NCBI RefSeq assembly: GCF_009834225.1
Contig: NZ_CP047176.1
Span: 3,038,001-3,102,000 of the forward strand
Length of the DNA: 64,000 bases
From: Rathayibacter sp. VKM Ac-2759
GTDB lineage: Bacteria > Actinomycetota > Actinomycetes > Actinomycetales > Microbacteriaceae
Direction: 5' to 3'
The translations under genes were made by a program, and so were the position numbers. Below the pieces are notes generated by a model that was not told the DNA's origin, did no database searches, and saw only the letters and a list, made by a program, of their open reading frames with translations. Position 1 is the first letter of the stretch. Each line of letters begins with the position of its first letter. Below are positions 60,880-64,000 of this stretch, piece after piece.

Positions 60880-62301
60880 CAGGTACCCCGCGTCCGCCAC
60901 CGGGTGCCGGGCGACCTGCGCCCACGCGGCGGCCAGCGCCTCCACGGCACGGTCGGTGACCTCGGGCGAGTAGCCGATCGGGATGCGCAGGAAGCGCTCG
61001 AACGCTCCGTCGATCCCGAACCGCGGACCGGCGGTGATCAGCAGGCCCGAGGTGCGCGCGGCGAGCGCCAGCTGCGAGCTCGCGGGGCGGCCGAGGCCGA
61101 CCCAGGTCGACAGACCGCCCGAGACGCGCGGGACGCTCCACTCGGGGATCGCGCGGGCGAGCGCCGCCTCGAGGTGGTCGCGGCCCGCTCGCAGCTGACT
61201 GCGCCGCAGCTCGAGGACGCCGTCCATCCGCCCGAGCATGTCGGCGACCAGCAGCTGCTCGAGGATCGGGCTGCCGAGGTCTCCCGCGCTGCGCGCCGCG
61301 ACGAGCTTGCGGATCACGCTGCGCTCGGCGCGGATCCAGCCGATCCGGATGCCGCCCCACAGCGTCTTGCCGACCGAGCCGATCGAGAGCACCGTCCCCT
61401 CCGGCCCGTAGGCGGCGAAGGGCAGGGGGGACATCCGCCGGTCGATGTCGAGCTCGGCCGTCGTCTCGTCGGCGACGATCAGCGTGCCCTGCCGGGCCGC
61501 CGCGGCGATCGCGCGCTCGCGCAGCTCCGGGGCCATCGAGCGGCCGGTCGGGTTGTGGAAGTCGGGCATCAGGTAGGCGAGCGACGGGCTCGTGCCGCGC
61601 AGCGCCGCGATCAGGCCCTCGCCGTCCCAGCCGTCGGCTCCGTCGACGTTCACCGGCACGAGCCGGGCGCCCGCGAGGCGGAGCGCCTCGTAGGCGTGCG
61701 GATAGGTGGGCGCCTCGATCAGGGCGCGGTCGCCGCGGGCGAGCAGGGTCCGCGCGACGAGGGCGATGGCGTGCTGGGCGCCGATCGTCACCATGATCTG
61801 GCCGGGCTCGGTGCGCAGCCCCCGCTGCGTGTAGCGGTCGGCGATCGCGCGACGGAGGATCGGCAGCCCGACGGTGTCGTACGAGCCGGCGTCGAAGTGG
61901 TCGGCCATCCGCTCGGCGGCGCGGGCGTACGCCTCGGAGAGCTCGGGCACGGCGGGGAGGGCCGCCTTGGTGAAGTCGAGGAAGTCGGGCGCCAGCGACG
62001 GCACCGCGTGCACGACCGCGCCGGGCAGGCGCGTCACGCTGCCCGAGCCCCGCACGCTGACCAGGTAGCCGCTCTCGCGCAGCTCCCTGTAGGCGGCGGC
62101 GACGGTCGTCCGGCTGACGCCGAGCCGGGTCGACAGCTCGCGCTCGGCGGGCAGGCGGCTGTCGGTCGGGATCCGGCCGTCGATGCTCAGGAGCCGGATG
62201 CGGTCGGCGAGCGCGAGGTACGCGGGCCGCGTGCCGCGCTGCTCGCGCCAGTCGCCGAGGAGGGTCTGCAGGGCGCGCACGCCGAAGTGGACATCAGCCA
62301 T
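60865..62301 (-). CDS. MocR/PdxR-type GntR regulator with aminotransferase domain
   Basis: A 478-residue regulator: N-terminal GntR winged helix (YLALADRIRLLSIDGRIPTD, RELSTRLGVSRTTVAAAYRE; residues 25-95) and a fold-type I aminotransferase-like domain with MPDFHNPTGR (near 255) and SIGSVGKTLWGGIRIGW, whose Lys (near 316) would bind PLP. It is divergent from the yczE-like gene, the standard pair in Firmicutes and actinobacteria, so it most likely controls that membrane protein. ATG 62301 is used. Confidence 0.92.
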   Translation of the reverse strand: MADVHFGVRALQTLLGDWREQRGTRPAYLALADRIRLLSIDGRIPTDSRLPAERELSTRLGVSRTTVAAAYRELRESGYLVSVRGSGSVTRLPGAVVHAVPSLAPDFLDFTKAALPAVPELSEAYARAAERMADHFDAGSYDTVGLPILRRAIADRYTQRGLRTEPGQIMVTIGAQHAIALVARTLLARGDRALIEAPTYPHAYEALRLAGARLVPVNVDGADGWDGEGLIAALRGTSPSLAYLMPDFHNPTGRSMAPELRERAIAAAARQGTLIVADETTAELDIDRRMSPLPFAAYGPEGTVLSIGSVGKTLWGGIRIGWIRAERSVIRKLVAARSAGDLGSPILEQLLVADMLGRMDGVLELRRSQLRAGRDHLEAALARAIPEWSVPRVSGGLSTWVGLGRPASSQLALAARTSGLLITAGPRFGIDGAFERFLRIPIGYSPEVTDRAVEALAAAWAQVARHPVADAGYLADVV

Positions 62302-62318
62302 GCGTCCAAGGTAGCCGG

Positions 62319-62343
62319 ATTGGACCGCGCGACAAAGGCCAAT
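62319..62343. promoter_or_regulatory. Operator-like inverted repeat between mocR- and yczE-like genes
   Basis: ATTGG (62319-62323) and CCAAT (62339-62343) are inverted copies separated by 15 bases in the divergent promoter region, a spacing of about two helical turns between centres as expected for a MocR dimer. Confidence 0.55.
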
Positions 62344-62354
62344 CATGAGGTGGG

Positions 62355-62993
62355 ATGAGATCCATGACCACCTCCGCCCCGGCACTCGTCGCCGCTCCCT
62401 CCCTCAGCCAGTGGCGCTGGCGGCCCGTTCCGCGCCTGCTGATCGGCCTGATGCTCTACGGCTTCGCCGACGCGATGATGATCCGCGCGGGCATCGGAGT
62501 GGATCCGTGGACCGTCTTCTCGCAGGGCCTCTCACGCCAGACCGGACTGGGGATCGGACTGCTCACGAACGTGATCGGCCTGCTCGTGCTGCTGCTGTGG
62601 ATCCCTCTGCGGCAGCGCCCGGGCCTCGGCACGGTGCTGAACGTGCTCGTCGTCGGGACGATGATCGACGTCGGGATCGCCGTGCTGCCCGCTCCCGAGC
62701 TGTGGTGGAGCCGCGCGCTGCTGTTCGCGGGCGGACTGCTGCTGCTCGCCGTCGCCAGCGGGATCTACATCGGAGCGCGCCTGGGCCCCGGGCCCCGCGA
62801 CGGCCTGATGACCGGGCTGCACGCGCGCACCGGGCTGCCGATCTGGATCGCCCGCTCGGGCGTCGAGGTCACCGTGCTGCTCGTCGGCTGGGCGCTCGGC
62901 GGCGACGTCGGCCTCGGCACCCTGCTCTTCGCCGCCCTGATCGGGCCGCTCTGCTCGGTGACGCTGCCCCTGTTCGGCGTGCGCAGGCACTGA
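62355..62993 (+). CDS. YczE/YitT-type membrane protein
   Basis: A 212-residue protein with five to six membrane helices and the YczE signature LIGLMLYGFADAMMIRAGIG, DPWTVFSQGLSRQTG and GARLGPGPRDGLMTGLHART. It is of unknown function but is repeatedly linked to divergent MocR regulators and thus perhaps to vitamin B6 or amino-acid transport. ATG 62355 or ATG 62364; AGGTGGG sits better for 62364, which would remove MRS. Confidence 0.88.
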   Translation: MRSMTTSAPALVAAPSLSQWRWRPVPRLLIGLMLYGFADAMMIRAGIGVDPWTVFSQGLSRQTGLGIGLLTNVIGLLVLLLWIPLRQRPGLGTVLNVLVVGTMIDVGIAVLPAPELWWSRALLFAGGLLLLAVASGIYIGARLGPGPRDGLMTGLHARTGLPIWIARSGVEVTVLLVGWALGGDVGLGTLLFAALIGPLCSVTLPLFGVRRH

Positions 62994-63000
62994 GACACGG

Positions 63001-63036
63001 CGAACGCCCCGCCCGGGGACCCGAGCGGGGCGTTCG
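63001..63036. terminator. Bidirectional terminator between yczE-like and dctA-like genes
   Basis: Perfect 12-base arms CGAACGCCCCGC (63001-63012) and GCGGGGCGTTCG (63025-63036) with a 12-base loop lie between two convergent genes. Confidence 0.85.
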
Positions 63037-63049
63037 TGGCGCGTGCCGC

Positions 63050-64000
63050 CTAGCGCTTGCCGGCGAGCTCGGCGCGGGTGCGGCCGGCCTCCTCCGAGTC
63101 CTGGATGGAGGCGATGCCCTCGGTGATCGAGGTGCCGGAAGCGGGAGCACCGTGCCCGTCGGAACCGTGCTCGTCGGCGCCGAGCGTCGTCTCGTCGAAC
63201 GGGGCACGGCCTCCGAGGACCTCGCGGACCTGCACCATGTCGATCTGCTTGGTCCAGGTGCCGACCAGCAGAGTGGCGACCGCGTTGCCGGTGAAGTTGG
63301 TGACCGCGCGGGCCTCCGACATGAACCGGTCGATGCCGACGATGACGCCGACGCCGTTGACGAGGTCGGGGCGGAAGGACTGCAGACCGCCGGCGAGGGT
63401 GGCGAGGCCGGCGCCGGTGACTCCGGCGGCGCCCTTCGACGCGATCATCATGAAGAGGAGGAGCCCGATCTGCTCCGGGATCGACATCGGCGCACCGGTG
63501 GCGGAGGCGATGAAGAGGGAGGCCATCGTCAGGTAGATCGCGGTGCCGTCGAGGTTGAAGGAGTAGCCGGTCGGGACGGTGATGCCGACCACGGGCTTCG
63601 AGACGCCGAGGTGCTCCATCTTGGCGATCAGGCGGGGCAGAGCGGCCTCGGAGGAGGAGGTGCCGACGATCAGGAGGTACTCGCGGGCCAGGTACTTCAT
63701 CAGCGAGAAGATGTTGACGCCGGTGACCAGGCGCAGCAGCAGCCCGAGGATGACGATCACGAAGATCGCGCAGGTGATGTAGAAGCCGATCATCAGCGTG
63801 GCGAGGGCGACGACCGCACCCCAGCCGGTCTTGCCGACGACGGCGGCGATCGCACCGAAGGCGCCGATCGGGGCGACCCAGAGCACCATCGAGAGGATGC
63901 GGAAGACGAGCACCTGGAGCTGCTTGATCGCCCCGAGGATCGGCTGGCCCTTGGCGCCCATCTTCTGCAGCGCGAAGCCGACGAGGAGGGCGACGAAGAG
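63050..64000 (-). CDS. Cation:dicarboxylate symporter (DctA/GltP-like), 5' end outside window
   Basis: The last 317 codons of a DAACS-family sodium/proton-coupled dicarboxylate or glutamate carrier. Visible are the serine-rich re-entrant loop GTSSSEAALPRL, helix 7 GYSFNLDGTAIYLTMASLF, the second loop SKGAAGVTGAG and helix 8 GVIVGIDRFMSEARAVTNFTGN with substrate-binding Asp, Arg and Asn. The C-tail is long and polar with His-rich GADEHGSDGHG. The frame stays open to base 64000, so the N-terminal half lies beyond the window. Confidence 0.92.
   Translation of the reverse strand, partial: LFVALLVGFALQKMGAKGQPILGAIKQLQVLVFRILSMVLWVAPIGAFGAIAAVVGKTGWGAVVALATLMIGFYITCAIFVIVILGLLLRLVTGVNIFSLMKYLAREYLLIVGTSSSEAALPRLIAKMEHLGVSKPVVGITVPTGYSFNLDGTAIYLTMASLFIASATGAPMSIPEQIGLLLFMMIASKGAAGVTGAGLATLAGGLQSFRPDLVNGVGVIVGIDRFMSEARAVTNFTGNAVATLLVGTWTKQIDMVQVREVLGGRAPFDETTLGADEHGSDGHGAPASGTSITEGIASIQDSEEAGRTRAELAGKR

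Overview
The window is 64 kb of very GC-rich, densely packed chromosome from an actinobacterium, most likely of the family Microbacteriaceae (Rathayibacter, Curtobacterium or Clavibacter-like). The clues are strong G/C third-position bias, many GTG starts, frequent ATGA/GTGA gene overlaps, two paralogous DUF222/HNH proteins, -10-like hexamers 6-10 bases before start codons (leaderless transcription), and a PknG/GlnH/GlnX-type signalling operon. I found no rRNA, tRNA, CRISPR array, prophage or intact insertion sequence.

Layout. 0-6 kb: fatty-acid desaturase, small acidic protein, EEP-family hydrolase, histidine phosphatase, EamA exporter, then a MarR regulator overlapping its MFS efflux gene behind a palindromic operator. 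5.9-9.3 kb (minus): ATP-grasp / alpha-E / transglutaminase operon. 9.5-11.2 kb: two-component flavin monooxygenase and FMN reductase. 11.3-14.4 kb: Tat-type lipoprotein and two permeases of a sugar ABC importer with no local ATPase. 14.5-17.7 kb: Ser/Thr kinase facing a VWA + FHA/zinc-ribbon pair. 17.7-20.2 kb: GH114-like lipoprotein, DUF817 protein, ZIP transporter. 20.2-20.8 kb: a repeat-rich convergent gap. 20.8-27 kb: omega-aminotransferase, PucR regulator and MmsA (probably beta-alanine/GABA catabolism), interrupted by an AbiEii-like gene pair with a one-base frameshift. 27-37 kb (minus): eight-gene operon telA - small protein - AAA ATPase - glnX-like - glnH-like - coiled-coil protein - pknG - PP2C phosphatase. 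37-42.5 kb: DMT exporter, DUF2071 protein, lipoprotein, DUF222/HNH protein, uncharacterised protein, HAD phosphatase. 42.5-45.5 kb: CopC/YcnI copper cluster and a fasciclin lipoprotein. 45.7-49.5 kb: M18 aminopeptidase, PAP2 phosphatase, second DUF222/HNH protein. 49.6-57.6 kb: DEAD-box helicase with an 18-copy decapeptide tail, CGNR regulator, EamA exporter, esterase lipoprotein and GNAT, AzlCD exporter with XRE-cupin regulator, Nudix and Dabb proteins. 57.6-64 kb: RND exporter, MocR-type regulator divergent from yczE-like membrane protein, and a dicarboxylate symporter cut by the window end.

The most interesting system is the 27-37 kb operon. It appears to join an extracellular amino-acid sensor (GlnH lipoprotein plus four-helix GlnX) to soluble kinase PknG, adds a PP2C phosphatase as a likely antagonist, and adds TelA and an AAA+ ATPase not present in the three-gene mycobacterial pknG operon. 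PknG, the PP2C and the distant FHA protein at 15.6 kb share a short zinc knuckle (GxYCxxCG) at their N-termini, suggesting that the VWA/FHA pair is a detached part of the same pathway.

Caveats: everything is read by eye from sequence; starts were chosen from overlap, Shine-Dalgarno and -10 context, and family assignments rest on motif recognition, not searches.
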